In this document: positions 1-11,261 of the stretch, piece by piece
Numbering within the stretch: position 1 is the first letter of the stretch
How the letters are laid out: every line of letters begins with the position of its first letter
DNA from: Moniliophthora roreri
Taxonomy: Eukaryota > Basidiomycota > Agaricomycetes > Agaricales > Marasmiaceae
Reading direction: 5' to 3'
Length of the DNA: 64,000 nt
NCBI GenBank assembly: GCA_001466705.2
Contig: LATX02000205.1
Span: forward strand, 372,001-436,000
Translations under genes and position numbers: made by a program
Notes under the pieces: model-generated
Seen by the model: only the letters and a program-made list of their open reading frames with translations
Databases searched by the model: none
Told to the model about the DNA's origin: nothing

Positions 1-718
1 ATATATACTCAAGTAACTCTGCCCCCTCTAATTGTGAATACATGAAGAGTTTGTTTAGTATATAAATTTGTGTGCCATTCCAGTTTTGCTTCCTCACTTC
101 AGGCTCTGGAGATTGGTCCTGAGTGACTCCAGAGAGATAGACATCTGATAATGAACTTTGCATCATAAGAGATAAGAGTAACATCTTGAGTGCGTTGTCA
201 TGCTTTTCTAAGAGAAACTTTACACCAAGAAGGAGCCTTGGGCACTTGGAGTGTGGCCTGTGTGTGTATCAGGTTGTGACACACTTAGAGTATTAGCAAG
301 GGGTGTGCCTGCACTGAACTCTTTGTAGAAATTGGTCTAGGACCTTTTCCAGTACAGTGTGTGCTGTAGTTATCTTGAAGAAGTCTTGAACTCTGTAGGG
401 TCAGACTATACTGGCTATCGAGTCTTTGTACAGGACTGTAGCTCTTGTGTTTTGTGCTTTGTGCACTGTGTTCTTGTGGTGTGTTTGTGTGTTTGGATAT
501 AAACTCTTTTTAAAAACCCATATACTCCTCTGGAGGTGAACACTTTGGAGTAGATTGCTTCCATAGGAGAGAGAATCAACCTAGCTAAGAGTTTTGTTGG
601 CATTCTAAGTGTGGTAGCTCTGATCATGTTGATTCACACTTGCACAACAAACTGAGTTAGACTTTTTAGAGGTTATCTTTTGGGTAGCTTTCTACTAGTC
701 TTATTCTTAGACAAATTA
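1..718 (+). repeat. Dispersed repeat A, copy 1 (partial, cut by window start)
   Basis: This is the 3' part of a long dispersed repeat that recurs at 3752-5493, 11262-12497, 12498-13851, 20082-20448, 27231-27481 and 46704-49311. It ends with ACAAATTA. Complete copies read TAATATG at one end and ACAAATTA at the other, about 1.75 kb apart. It carries no coding sequence. The size and TATA-like segment near 500 would suit a long LTR, but no TG...CA ends or 5-bp duplication could be shown, so the class stays open. Confidence 0.8.
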
Positions 719-888
719 CCGTAAGTACAATTAACTTATAGCATATATAGGTTTTGACTGACTACTTGGGCTCATATCAGTCCTTCTATTTCCATGTTTC
801 TTATTATTTCAACTGTTTAAATATGTCCGAACAATGCTCATATGTGTAGAATTTGAAAGGTTTATAAAATTGGTGTATTACTATCACT
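719..888 (+). repeat. Dispersed repeat B, 5' fragment
   Basis: This stretch matches, in inverse orientation, the segment around 26610-26800. In that copy the same sequence continues into the main body of repeat B. Here the match stops after GGTGTATTA, where the Copia-derived sequence begins. The fragment is therefore cut by the Copia element or by a rearrangement at its edge. Confidence 0.65.
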
Positions 889-906
889 GCAACATGCAAA
901 CCAATC

Positions 907-1827
907 ATGTTTCACTCTACCCAAGAAGGCTTTCTACCAAAATGTAATCCATGTGGCTTTAACAAAAGATCTATCAAAAAGCCATTTATGGAAGCCTTTA
1001 CTTCAGTAGATGATCCGATTATCTCCTTAAAGATCCTTGGAAGAAGGAGAAAGAATATGCTGAAACATTGGTTCAACAAGGAAGGGAATAACAAAACTTG
1101 GGATTCTCTTAATCCCAATAATCCTTGGAACACAATGCTTCCTAAAAAACCCCAAGATTGTCCTATTGTCAAGAAGTCCAAGAAGGAACTTCAGAAACAG
1201 TGAAAGAAGATCACTCAAATGTTCCAGGACAAGGGATTAGCTGCTGAACACAGATGTGACTCACCAGCTTGCCAAGCTAAACACCCTGATGTCATTGACA
1301 AATGGATGGGGAAAAGAACATATCAATCAGCAACCATAGCTGATGATATTTGGATCAAAACAAAGGAAGAATCAGCAGCAATACAAAAAGAATTGGAAAA
1401 GAACTGGCAAACTACTAAAAACTTCTTTGGTAATATTTCCAAATGCTTCCCTACTATTTAGTCTAATCTTTTGCCACAAGTCAAAATTGGCAACAAAATG
1501 TTCCAATTTGGCAAAGAACCGACTCCACCTCCATATGAATTTAACATAGGGGAAAACACTTTTAGGAAAATTACTAAACAGAAAGCCAGGAATCTGGTCA
1601 AAGAACACTTTGGGGACAGAAAACTCTTCCAACCCAAACCTGTTCAACCTCAAACTCCTTACTATCTAAAAGGAGATACCCTTGAGGTTCCAAATATAGA
1701 TATTGAGGCACCATCACTGCCTCCAAAACCAGTTATTCCAGATCTAGGAATAAACATTACTTCTGTAACAGTTAATAATCCTCAACCAGAAGTACCCAAA
1801 TTTATCAAACATCCAAGCTTGTATTGA
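907..1827 (+). pseudogene. Copia gag-like region, broken
   Basis: Three consecutive open stretches (907-1203, 1219-1461, 1471-1827) are lysine-rich and lie directly upstream of the protease-integrase part. Their position identifies them as the Gag remnant of the Copia element. No CCHC zinc knuckle was seen. Frameshifts and stops separate the pieces, so no full-length capsid protein can be made. Confidence 0.6.
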
Positions 1828-1831
1828 ATCT

Positions 1832-3748
1832 TCCGAGAAGATCAATATTGCAGATGTTGTTCCTCTTGATGAAGAAGCAAATTCTCAAGGGAAAAATGGA
1901 GGGAGAAACCTGAATACAGAGGACTTTGACAAAGAAGATTGGGATGAGAATTATAATGATTACATTGTAAACGAAGTGGACTATTATGATTGGTATGATC
2001 TAATTGATCTTAAGAGCAGCATCACTAACATATCAATAGAAACAAACATTGATTTCAAGCAAACATCAGCACTCAATGAACAATTTCTTTCTACCTCTGT
2101 GAATAGCGACATTGTACAATGTATGATGGCTAAAATTAGTGATAAAAACATTGTATCTGTAGAACCACAAACAATTGAATGGGCTCTTAATACTGCTGCA
2201 ACCAATCACATAACACTCTTTAAGTCCGATTTCCTTGAGTTAAATGAAATTCCAACAGGACCCAAGCAGATCATTGGTGTCACTGGATCAGATGTCATAA
2301 CTCACCAAGGAACTGTAATCATTCATCATACCAATTCACTTGGAGAAACCCATATGGTCAAACTTTATCTGGTGTTCTATTGGCCTAAAGCAAATCATAG
2401 ACTTCTAGCTGGGAATAAATATATTGTAAATAGATACAATATAAAATATTCATTCCCAGAAACCTCTATAATTACAAAAGCTAATGGTAAACTCTTTATG
2501 TTGCTATTTGCAAAACCAGAAAGAGATGGGTATATGTACCTGCATGCTTCTTCTGTTAAACAGAACGAAGCAATTACCATTCTTGCTTTCAAGATTAAAT
2601 TAACTGATCCTGTAATTGCTCATAACAGATTTGGTCATATACCTTATCGAGTATTGACAAACTGTATAAAGCATTGCAAAGGATTTTCCATTGAGAAACA
2701 AGGATCAAAGAAATCTTTATGTAAAGGATGTGCCAAAGGAGGAATGGCATCTAAACCTTATCATAGTTCTCAAAAGCATAAAGAAAATATCCTAGAACTT
2801 ATTCATATGGATATTAAGGAGTTTCCTATTAATTCCTACCACCAAAATTGTTATACATTAGTTCTGATTGATGACCACTTCTCAGTAGGATGGATTTATC
2901 ATCAACAAACTAAAAATCAATTTGAAACACTGACCAGTTTTAAACACTTTTGTGTATTAACTGAAAAGCAAACTGGTAAAATAATAAAATGTGTTCAAAC
3001 TGATCATGGTGGAGAATTTTTCAGAAATGAGTTCCAGTCATATCTTAAAGATAATGGAATTCAAATGTGAAACTCAGCTCCTCATATACATCAACAGCAA
3101 GGAAGAGTCAAATGCTCAATTCATACTCTTGTGGAAAAAGAAGAGAAATTCCACAATCATGCCTCCTTACCACAATCTTGGTGGGAATTCATAATGAATA
3201 ATGCTGTACATGTATATAATTACACTTCTAATAAACACTTACATTGGAAAACTCCAACCGAAATCTATAGTAAGAAAGTACCTGATGTTTCTTATTTTCA
3301 AACACCAGGATGTTCAGCATATGTTTTCATTCATAAAGAACAATGCAAGAACAAACTTTCAAAGAAAATGGAACATATGACATTTCTAGATTATGCTCCT
3401 AATACTAAAGGATGTCAGTTTATGTAACAGGATAAGATGATATTTATGGCTGCTCAAGCAGACTTTGATGAAGAAGATTTTCTGTATTCATCTAATTCAG
3501 TTGATTGAACCTTACAATCAACTAACGGAATCTTATCTATTTCTTTTACTGGTATTAATCAACCACGATCTGATAATAATGATCATGATCATCAAAATCA
3601 CAATCAAGAGGGAGGAAATGACAATGATGACAATCATCCTGATTTCCCTCAACCTAATCATCCCAACGGAGGTAATGATCCAGTGGATCATTATCATAAC
3701 CAGAATGATGGTGAGGATCAATCACGACCTAAAAATACTGCACTGCTA
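1832..3748 (+). pseudogene. Copia protease and integrase part of pol, broken
   Basis: The protease motif that normally reads D-S/T-G-A-T-N-H-I appears as NTAATNHIT near 2190-2215, so the catalytic Asp has become Asn. A GAG-pre-integrase segment with the zinc-binding pattern H..H...C..C follows at about 2615-2750. The integrase core then shows IDDHFS, TDHGGEF and, past a TGA at 3068-3070, the conserved APHIHQQ-like stretch at about 3075-3100. After another stop at 3425 comes an Asn/His/Asp-rich linker up to the repeat A insertion. Frame is kept across both stops, so these are point nonsense mutations rather than frameshifts. Confidence 0.88.
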
Positions 3749-3751
3749 ATT

Positions 3752-5493
3752 TGTCTAAAATAAGACTAATGGAAAACCACCCAAAAGATAACCTCCAAAA
3801 GTCTAACTCAGGTTGTTGTGCAAGTGTGGATTGGCATGATCAGAGTTGCTGCACTTAGAATGCTAACAAAACTCTTAGCTAGGTTGATTCTCTCTTATTT
3901 GAAGCAATCTACTTCAAAGTGTTCACCTCCAGAGGAGTATATATGGGTTTTAAAAGAGTTTATATTCAAACACACAAACACACACACAAGAACACGGTGC
4001 ACAAAGCACAAAACACAAGAGCTATAGTCCTGTACAAAGACTCAATAGCCAATATAGCCTGACCCTACGGAGTTCAAGACTTCTTTAAGACTACTACAGC
4101 ACACAGTGTACTGGAAAAGGTCCTAGACCAACTTCTACAAAGAGCTCAGCACAGGCACACCTCTTGCTAAGACTCTAAGTGTGTCACAACCTGATACTCA
4201 ACACAGGCCACACTCCAAGTGCCCAAGGCTCCTTGTTGTAAAGTGTCTCTTAGAAAAGTGCTACAATGCACTTAAGATGTTATTCTTAGTCTCCTATGAC
4301 ACAAGTTTGTTATCAGATTCTATCTCTCTGGAGTCACTCAGAACCAATCTCCAGGGCCTGAAGTGAGGAAAACTGGAATGGCACACAAATTTATACACCA
4401 AACAAACTCTTCATGTATTTACAATCAGAGAGGGCAGAGTTGCTTGTTTATCTACAAATGTCTAGCTGTCCTTATATATGGTCCAAGGAATATATCTACA
4501 GAAAATATAAATAATGTTTGATAATTCAGGAAATGATAAATGAGTGACTGAGATACTAAAAGAGGGAATATTCAGATGTCATAGAGTCTGGCCACTAGGG
4601 TATCTGACCATATCTGCATGGGTATCTATGTCTCCAGGCGTTCTGGACTCTATAATTTGTATTTTCTCTTTTCTAAGTCAGGTATCTACAAGTGGATGGC
4701 TGTATCCATCCCGTATTTTTACAGCATTTCCCTTTCTAGTATCTGCACATCAGCAGAGGCCTAGATGCTAAAGTTTCCAAGGTCAGAACACACTGTTACT
4801 GTTCCTATCTCTGTTGACAATGCATGCTTGGTCTTATTTAGGACTTCTTATGTGTTAGATATTCTTCTTACATCTTGTTGTATCTGTCTGTAAGTAGTGG
4901 ATGTCCTTCAGAAGTGATTTCCTTCTTCTCAAGATGACTTTGTACCTAGTTAGTTTATTTCATATGATTTAGCTGCTGGTGCACTCTTTATTAAGAGACC
5001 ACCTGCTTTGACTTTGATCTGTATATTGACTTCAGAGGAGGATCATTCTGTGATCATCTTTTCTGTTTTGATGTCTCTTCTAAGTACCTCTGTACTGTTT
5101 GACTGCAGGTTGCACTTTGCAGATATTATAGAAAGGTAAAATAGAAATTGATAACACTTCGAGAGCTTGGTTAACTAGCCAATGTGTTCATTGGGCCATA
5201 GTTAGGTTCCCTACAGGTTTTGGGAGTAATCTGTTTTGAATCTGATATATAGATAAGTCAGAAAGTACAGCTTTGACACCTCTGTATAGCATATCATAGA
5301 GCTCTTTGTACTCTCCAAGATTCCATAGCTTCTCTAAGGCAATGACTAGCAGGCTGGGCTCACTCTAGTCCTTATTACCTGTTATCTTGTGTCATATTAA
5401 AGTGCTCCAATTCAAAAGTAGTGTAAAATGAATAAAAGTGGGTCTTTTCTAGGTTTAACATATTACCACCACAAAATCCAATAAATTATGAAA
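3752..5493 (-). repeat. Dispersed repeat A, copy 2 (near complete)
   Basis: This about 1.74-kb copy begins TAATTTGTCTAA and ends CATATTA. It lies in the linker between the integrase and reverse transcriptase parts of the Copia element. The same ends are seen in the other A copies, which fixes the boundaries to within a few bases. No clear target-site duplication could be recognised. Being inside Copia, this copy is younger than that insertion. Confidence 0.82.
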
Positions 5494-6259
5494 TAAACAA
5501 TATTAACAGGAGAATGTGATGCAGGGTACAGATGTTTGACCCTAGTCAACATCAACAAAGTCGTCCTAAAAGACAGACTCATGTACCACAGTGGTATGAA
5601 GACACTATGGGTTGTATGCCTATCTGAGAAAGACTACATCTACGTACATATAATAACTTACCTGATTCTAATGATCAAGATGAAAGTTCTGATCAAGAAT
5701 TCATACAAGGTAGTAGTTGTGACCATGAGCAGGAATTTCCACCTGCTAAACATCAAATTTAACAGTCAAATGAGGATGAAATGGAACAAGATCATGATCA
5801 AATAGAGATTGATCGAACTCCACCTCAAACTGATGATGAAATGGTCAATTATGTACAAATTATTTCTCAGGAAGGGGGAGTTTGTTACCTTGATTACATT
5901 ATGACATCAGCTTTGTCTATTGACAATGCATGTCAATGGCAATATAAAGATATTCTTACTCTGTTAAAAAATGAACAGAAGAAATGGATAGCTGCATGTC
6001 ATGACGAACTCAAATCACTACAAGAATGAAACATTTATAAACTTGTAGATTTACCTCAAGGTCAAAAAGCTATAAAATCCAGATGGGTTTTTGACATCAA
6101 AACAGATGGCCGTTACAAGGCATGACTTGTTGCAAAAGGTTTCTCACAAGTTGAAGGAATAGATTATGACAAATTGTTCTCTCCTGTAGTATGCTTTGAA
6201 ACTGTTTGTGTATTACTTGCACTAGCCACTCTTGAGGATTGGGATATCCAAGCACTAGA

Positions 6260-7006
6260 CACTACATACGAGGTGTTCTTTTAACATGGTTTTCTCATTG
6301 AGAAAACACTTAATCTTCTTGCAAAGAGAATTTTTATAAAACTATATATAAATTCTAAATTTCAACTGTGTCCTCTCAACAAGAATATGCCTGGAGAATA
6401 CTAAATTTTCAGCAGCAAAAGATATGGAATTTTCAAATTCTGAGAATTAATAGATAATACAATATATTAGAATAATTTCCATACTGAGAAAACATTAAAT
6501 TTTCTCTAGTTGAAAATGCTCAGAAAATGCTGATAAGATAAGATAAAAATTCCATATTTTCTATTGTGGGAAAGTCAGAGAAAACACTAGGAAAACACTA
6601 GGGAAATAGTAGGAAAATCATGTGAAAACACTATATTTTAAAGCACTTTTTAGATAGTTTTCATATAGTTTTCCTTTTGTATTTAACATGTTTCCTTTGA
6701 TATAAAATTCAAAATCTTATATTTATTTTCTAAATGTTTTCTCACTATTTTATAAGGCAGAAAATTTAGTATATTTGTAATTAGAAAATTAAAGGATAAT
6801 TCCATAATTTCATTATCATAAAATAATAAAAAAACACAGACTCTTCTGGAAATTAAAATCCAGAGTATGCTTGCTGTTTTCAAAATGTGATGACAACTTG
6901 AAACTAATAGAATTTTCTGAGTGTTGTCTAGAAGCAAATATATAGCAGTATTCTAAGTGTATTTCCTTTGTATTAATAGCATAAAAAGAACACCTTGTAC
7001 ATAGTG
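6260..7006 (+). mobile_element. CACTA-type MITE, copy 1 (747 bp, TSD AGA)
   Basis: The element starts CACTACATACGAGG and ends with the inverted complement ...TACATAGTG, giving terminal inverted repeats of about 23 bp. It is flanked by a 3-bp duplication AGA. CACTA ends with a 3-bp TSD are the signature of the CACTA (EnSpm/CMC) DNA transposon superfamily. At 747 bp with no transposase frame it must be non-autonomous. Near-identical copies of the same length sit at 7421, 37276 and 47291. Confidence 0.93.
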
Positions 7007-7420
7007 AGATGTCAAAACAGCCTTTCTCTATGGTAAACTTGACAAGGAGATATACATGGAACAACCACAAGGATTTGTCAAAGGTTCAAATAAAGTTTGG
7101 TTATTATGCCATGCACTATATGGTCTCAAACAAGCATCTTTATCTTGGTGGTACCAATGCACTAAATCCATGGCTAGGCTAGAATTTAAGCACTGTATAT
7201 TAGATGCTGGTGTATATTACTTCATATGTGGAAATGATATAATCATTGCCATTGTATACATAGATGATGCAATTTTCATAGGTTCTAATTCTAGCCTTCT
7301 TACATCTAAGAAGAAAGAATTCATGAAAATATGGGAATGTAGAGATTTAGGCGAACCTAGAGAATTTCTACAAATGCAGATTACTCGAGATTGAAAGTGA
7401 CGTACTTTATCACTTGATCA

Positions 7421-8167
7421 CACTACGTACAAGGTGTTCTTTTAACATGGTTTTCTGATTGAGAAAACACTTAATCTTCTTGCAAAGAGAATTTTTATAA
7501 AACTATATATAAATTCTAAATTTCAATTGTGTCCTCTCAACAAGAATATGCCTGGAGAATACTAAATTTTCAGCAGCAAAAGATATGGAATTTTCAAATT
7601 CTGAGAATTAATAGATAATACAATATATTAGAATAATTTCCATACTGAGAAAACATTAAATTTTCTCTAGTTGAAAATGCTCAGAAAATGCTGATAAGAT
7701 AAGATAAAAATTCCATATTTTCTATTGTGGGAAAGTCAGAGAAAACACTAGGAAAACACTAGGGAAATAGTAGGAAAATCATGTGAAAACACTATATTTT
7801 AAAGCACTTTTTAGATAGTTTTCATATAGTTTTCCTTTTGTATTTAACATGTTTCCTTTGATATAAAATTCAAAATCTTATATTTATTTTCTAAATGTTT
7901 TCTCACTATTTTATAAGGCAGAAAATTTAGTATATTTGTAATTAGAAAATTAAAGGATAATTCTATAATTTCATTATCATAAAATAATAAAAAAACACAG
8001 ATTCTTCTGGAAATTAAAATCCAGAGTATGCTTGCTGTTTTCAAAATGTGATGACAACTTGAAACTAATAGAATTTTCTAAGTGTTGTCTGGAAGCAAAT
8101 ATGTAGCAGTATTCTGAGTGTATTTCCTTTGTATTAATAGCATAAAAAGAACACCTCATACATAGTG
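7421..8167 (+). mobile_element. CACTA-type MITE, copy 2 (747 bp, TSD TCA)
   Basis: It has the same orientation and length as copy 1 and aligns with it at a constant offset of 1161 bases with only scattered, mostly transition-type differences. Ends are CACTACGTAC and TACATAGTG, flanked by TCA on both sides. It is the second insertion into the same Copia reverse transcriptase gene, about 410 coding bases downstream of the first. Confidence 0.93.
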
Positions 8168-9012
8168 TCAAAGTGATTATCTCAAAAAGATCATTAAACG
8201 CTTCAGTATGGAAAATGCCAATGCAACTCATACTCCATTACCTGCCGGTTACAAACCTATGGCTAATAAAGGAGAAACAAACTCTACTATTAGATCCCAA
8301 TTCCAATCAGTGATCAGATCACTTCTATATCTATGCTTAGGTATGCAACCGGATATTACATTTCCAGTCATCAAACTTTTGCAGTATGGGACAAATCCTA
8401 CTCAGGAGCATCTCAACAAAGCAAAATACATCATTCGATACCTAATTGGAACCTGCAAATATTCCCTCACTTATAAAGATAAGTCAGAAGAACAAGGTTT
8501 CATAGCATATGCCGATTCTGATTAGGCTACAGACGAAGACACTAGAGTCTCACAAACTGGTTATCTCATTAACTTTGCTTGTGCTTCTGTCTTCTGGGTT
8601 TTTCAAAAACAGAAATCCATAGCATTATCCAGTACTGAAGCCAAATATGTGGCTTTATCTGACTGTGCTAGACAGATTAAATGGATAATAAACCTATTCT
8701 CTGAAATCGAATATCCTATAGCAAAACTACCATTGCTTAGTGATAATCAAGGTGCTATCTTCATCAGTAAAAATCAAGTTACTGAGAAACAAATAAAGCA
8801 TATTGATATTAAATATCACTATATTCAAGAATGTGTTTTCAAGAAGAAAATTGAAGTATTCTTCATCCCCACAAATCAACAACCTGCAGATCTTATGACG
8901 AAGAATCTACCTTGGGATAAATTTCAACACCACAGAGAATTTCTTGGCCTTACATTCTTTAAGACTGATTCCTCCATATAGCTCAATTACTACAAAGTTT
9001 ATCACAAACTTA

Positions 9013-9023
9013 GTGAGGGGGAG
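9013..9023 (+). other. Copia polypurine tract
   Basis: The purine run GTGAGGGGGAG sits immediately 5' of the LTR start TGTTGAAG. This is the expected primer site for plus-strand DNA synthesis in an LTR retrotransposon and supports the 3' LTR boundary. Confidence 0.75.
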
Positions 9024-9530
9024 TGTTGAAGCACAGTACCTGTACTATACTAAACTAGGTAGATTAGTTATTGTATTACTTGTGTCTGTGATCAACTACA
9101 GAACATACAAAGTATGTTCCTGAACTTCTCCAGAGCTTGCACTATAGTCATAAGAGTGCTCTCTTGTCCAGTAGGAGTATTGTAACCTCATGTACAATAT
9201 AGTAGAGCTCATGTAGGACACATGTATAGCTTCTTCTACTGTCAGACAATTGTATTGTGTCTCTCCAAGACACATTATTCTTGAATACTTTGTCTCACAA
9301 GTATTCAGTAGCTTACATCTATAGCTTACTAGGTTTCACCATTTATCCACAGAACTTATCCTTTAGAGTAGTATAAAAGCAAGCATGTATGTAGCTACAT
9401 TCCTCAGTTCAATTTACATTGACTACTCTGCACATTGCACCTCTACAACCCTCAAGGATCTAGCAAGCTCTTGTACAAATGTGAGTTGAGAGCATTCCAC
9501 TGCACTTTATGTCTCCCTTCTGTCTCAACA
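9024..9530 (+). mobile_element. Copia 3' LTR (507 bp)
   Basis: The segment begins TGTTGAAGCAC and ends TCTCAACA, giving the short inverted TGTTGA/TCAACA ends typical of LTRs. It directly follows the polypurine tract downstream of RNase H. A TATA-like motif (agtataaaag, about 9369) lies inside it. The matching 5' LTR is absent from the window. Confidence 0.85.
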
Positions 9531-9531
9531 C

Positions 9532-9850
9532 ATTGAGCATTCAAGGATTACAAGCTAGGCTATGGGTATCTCCACAGAGCCACCATCTAGGCCTAGCAGG
9601 ACTCTGTATGTCAGAAGATTGGTGGGATTACACATTCATTGAAATGCGGATAGAGGATTGACAACCATCAATTGGATAGAGAGGAAGGAAACTAGAGAAG
9701 GAGAAAGAATGTACTGTGGACTGCACATCAGTACCACATCAGTGGTCCCACACAACATTTGCACAAATATTCCCAATATTGGACATTTTCTATGCATAAC
9801 AGGACTTTTGGACACATACACATTTCTTAAACATATAACATCTTGTCTTT
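9532..9850 (+). repeat. Dispersed repeat D, copy 1
   Basis: About 315 bases starting CATTGAGCATTCAAGG match 16044-16360 closely. Short open stretches exist but carry stops, and no domain was recognised. It abuts the Copia 3' LTR. Confidence 0.7.
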
Positions 9851-9879
9851 TCCCATTATTTTGAGTTTTGGTATTATTC

Positions 9880-11258
9880 TATTTTCTGGACTGTATATAA
9901 TGCAATGTACATTAGCTACAAGGCTCAAGCAGCAGCTGGCATCTTGCCTCACTTCATAGCAGCTTGCTCTGGATGTCTGTGTTGGTGCTGTTCCAGGCAA
10001 GTTCACAACAGTGCTTTACTAATACCTTCTAGGCATTTGCCAGCTGTCTCTTCTACAAGCCAAGATACCAATCAAAAGCTCTATTTTACTGTACTTTAGT
10101 GTGAAATACACTTAAGTCAATTAACCACCTTGTGAACATGTTCCAATAGGTTGTGTTCATCTGATTATTGGATTCTTTTGAGAACTGTACACCATTGGTT
10201 GCATTAGTGCACTGAAACTTGAATAAACACATTGCTTCAGTCACATTCATTGGTGTTTCATTGATCCGAGAGTCCTCTGCCACTAGTTCACATTACTGGA
10301 CCAAAACACTTGCAAATGCAGTGCTTTACATTGTGTTCACTCAGTATTGGAGTCTATTAAGAGTCCTTTGCTATTGGGTTGCATCTGTGCACCAAAACCT
10401 TACAGAACGTGTTACTTAGGTTGTGTTCAACCAGTGTTTGACTTGCTTGAGAGTCCTATGCTATTGGTATGCCCCTGTGGGTTAGGGGTTAAACCTCTGC
10501 ACACCAAAACCTTACAGAACATGTTACTTAGATTGTGTTCAACCAGTGTTTGACTTGCTTGAGAGTCCTACACTATTGGTATGCCCCTGCACACCATAAC
10601 TCTTCTAAACATGTTGCTCTGCACCACATTCATCCATTATTGGACTCTGTGAAGAGTCCTTGACTATTGGTATGCCCCCACAGACTATAACTCTTGTGAA
10701 TGTGTTGTTTTGCACTGTGTTCATTCATTCTTGGACCTTGCTAAGAGTCCTTGACCATTGGTATGCTCCCATGGACCATAACTCTTGTGAATGTGTTGTT
10801 TTGCACCATGTTCATCCATTCTTGAACCCTGCTAAGAGTCCTCAACCATTGGTATGCTCCTGTGGACCATAACTTCCATGAATGCATTGTTTTGCACCAC
10901 ATTCACCTATTATTGGATTCTGTGAAGAGTCCTTGACCATTGGTTTGCTCCTGTGGACCTAATTCTGTCAGAACACACTACTTAGGTCCTGTTTAATTCA
11001 ATTTTGATCATTCTAAGTGTTTTAAAATCTTACAAATAATCAAATACACTCCAAACCCCTTGAACTTGATCTTTCAACTCAGATTTAGTTTACCTTGATG
11101 TCAGAGCTCTACTCACTCTTCACACTTGACAAGTTTTCAACATGGTCTTGAAGTAGAAGGATTCTGTCTCCTTCAAGCTCCAAGAACTACTGATGGGTGG
11201 TCTGTGGAGGATTGATATGGTTCCTCCTTAGAAGCACAAAACCACTGTCTTCATCAAT
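9880..11258 (+). repeat. Dispersed repeat B, copy 1, with internal tandem array
   Basis: The sequence matches 20560-21763 in the same orientation and 25447-26800 in inverse orientation. The copies share an end reading ...AAACCAC..TCTTCATCA. Between about 10140 and 10960 it is made of degenerate units of about 90 bp, each with GAGTCCT..(C/T)ATTGG followed by a CATAA-like segment and a TTGCAC..ATTCA-like segment. I count about nine units. No coding capacity was seen. Confidence 0.82.
10140..10960 (+). repeat. ~90-bp tandem repeat array inside repeat B
   Basis: Successive GAGTCC cores occur near 10270, 10358, 10451, 10560, 10652, 10744, 10834 and 10926, a spacing of about 90 bases. One interval is longer because of a small internal duplication around 10475-10505. 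The units have diverged from one another, so the array predates dispersal of the repeat. The same array is present in the copies at 20750-21480 and 25730-26480. Confidence 0.8.
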
Positions 11259-11261
11259 GTG

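Larger units (their letters stand above)
5526..8981 (+). pseudogene. Copia reverse transcriptase and RNase H, split by two CACTA elements
   Basis: Three blocks of one reading frame remain. Block 5526-6259 carries the N-terminal RT motif (KSRWVFDIK, LVAKGFSQVEGIDYD) with stops at 6027 and 6124. Block 7007-7420 carries KTAFLYGKLD, YGLKQA and the catalytic YIDD, which is intact. Block 8168-8981 carries the end of RT and the RNase H domain (YADSD, SSTEAKYVAL, HIDIKYHYIQE) with a TAG at 8523. Removing each insert and one copy of its 3-bp duplication restores codon continuity at both junctions, so the inserts landed in an already coding sequence. Confidence 0.92.
889..9530 (+). mobile_element. Degenerate Ty1/Copia retrotransposon with nested insertions
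   Basis: The domain order is gag, protease, integrase, reverse transcriptase and RNase H, followed by a polypurine tract and a 3' LTR, which is diagnostic of Copia. No 5' LTR is found; the element starts abruptly inside repeat B. It is interrupted by repeat A (3752-5493) and by two 747-bp CACTA-type elements (6260-7006 and 7421-8167). The polyprotein frame has nonsense codons at 3068, 3425, 6027, 6124 and 8523. Several of these fit C-to-T or G-to-A changes of Arg or Trp codons. It cannot be autonomous. Confidence 0.93.

Noticed and set aside
3465..3749. Met/Ile-rich frames on both strands in the Copia linker
   Set aside because: They are shadows of the Asn/Asp/His-rich Copia linker, whose GAT/CAT codons read as Ile/Met in other frames.
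3752..5493. Repeat A as a confirmed LTR
   Set aside because: Length and position would fit, but the shared ends are TAAT...ATTA without TG...CA, and no 5-bp duplication was found.
6683..8231. Several minus-strand open frames of 66-84 codons
   Set aside because: They repeat identically in the CACTA-type MITE copies, are AT-driven, cross element ends, and show no transposase motif.
10140..10960. CRISPR-like array of regularly spaced repeats
   Set aside because: The host is a eukaryote, the units are contiguous and degenerate without unique spacers, and the array is part of a dispersed repeat.
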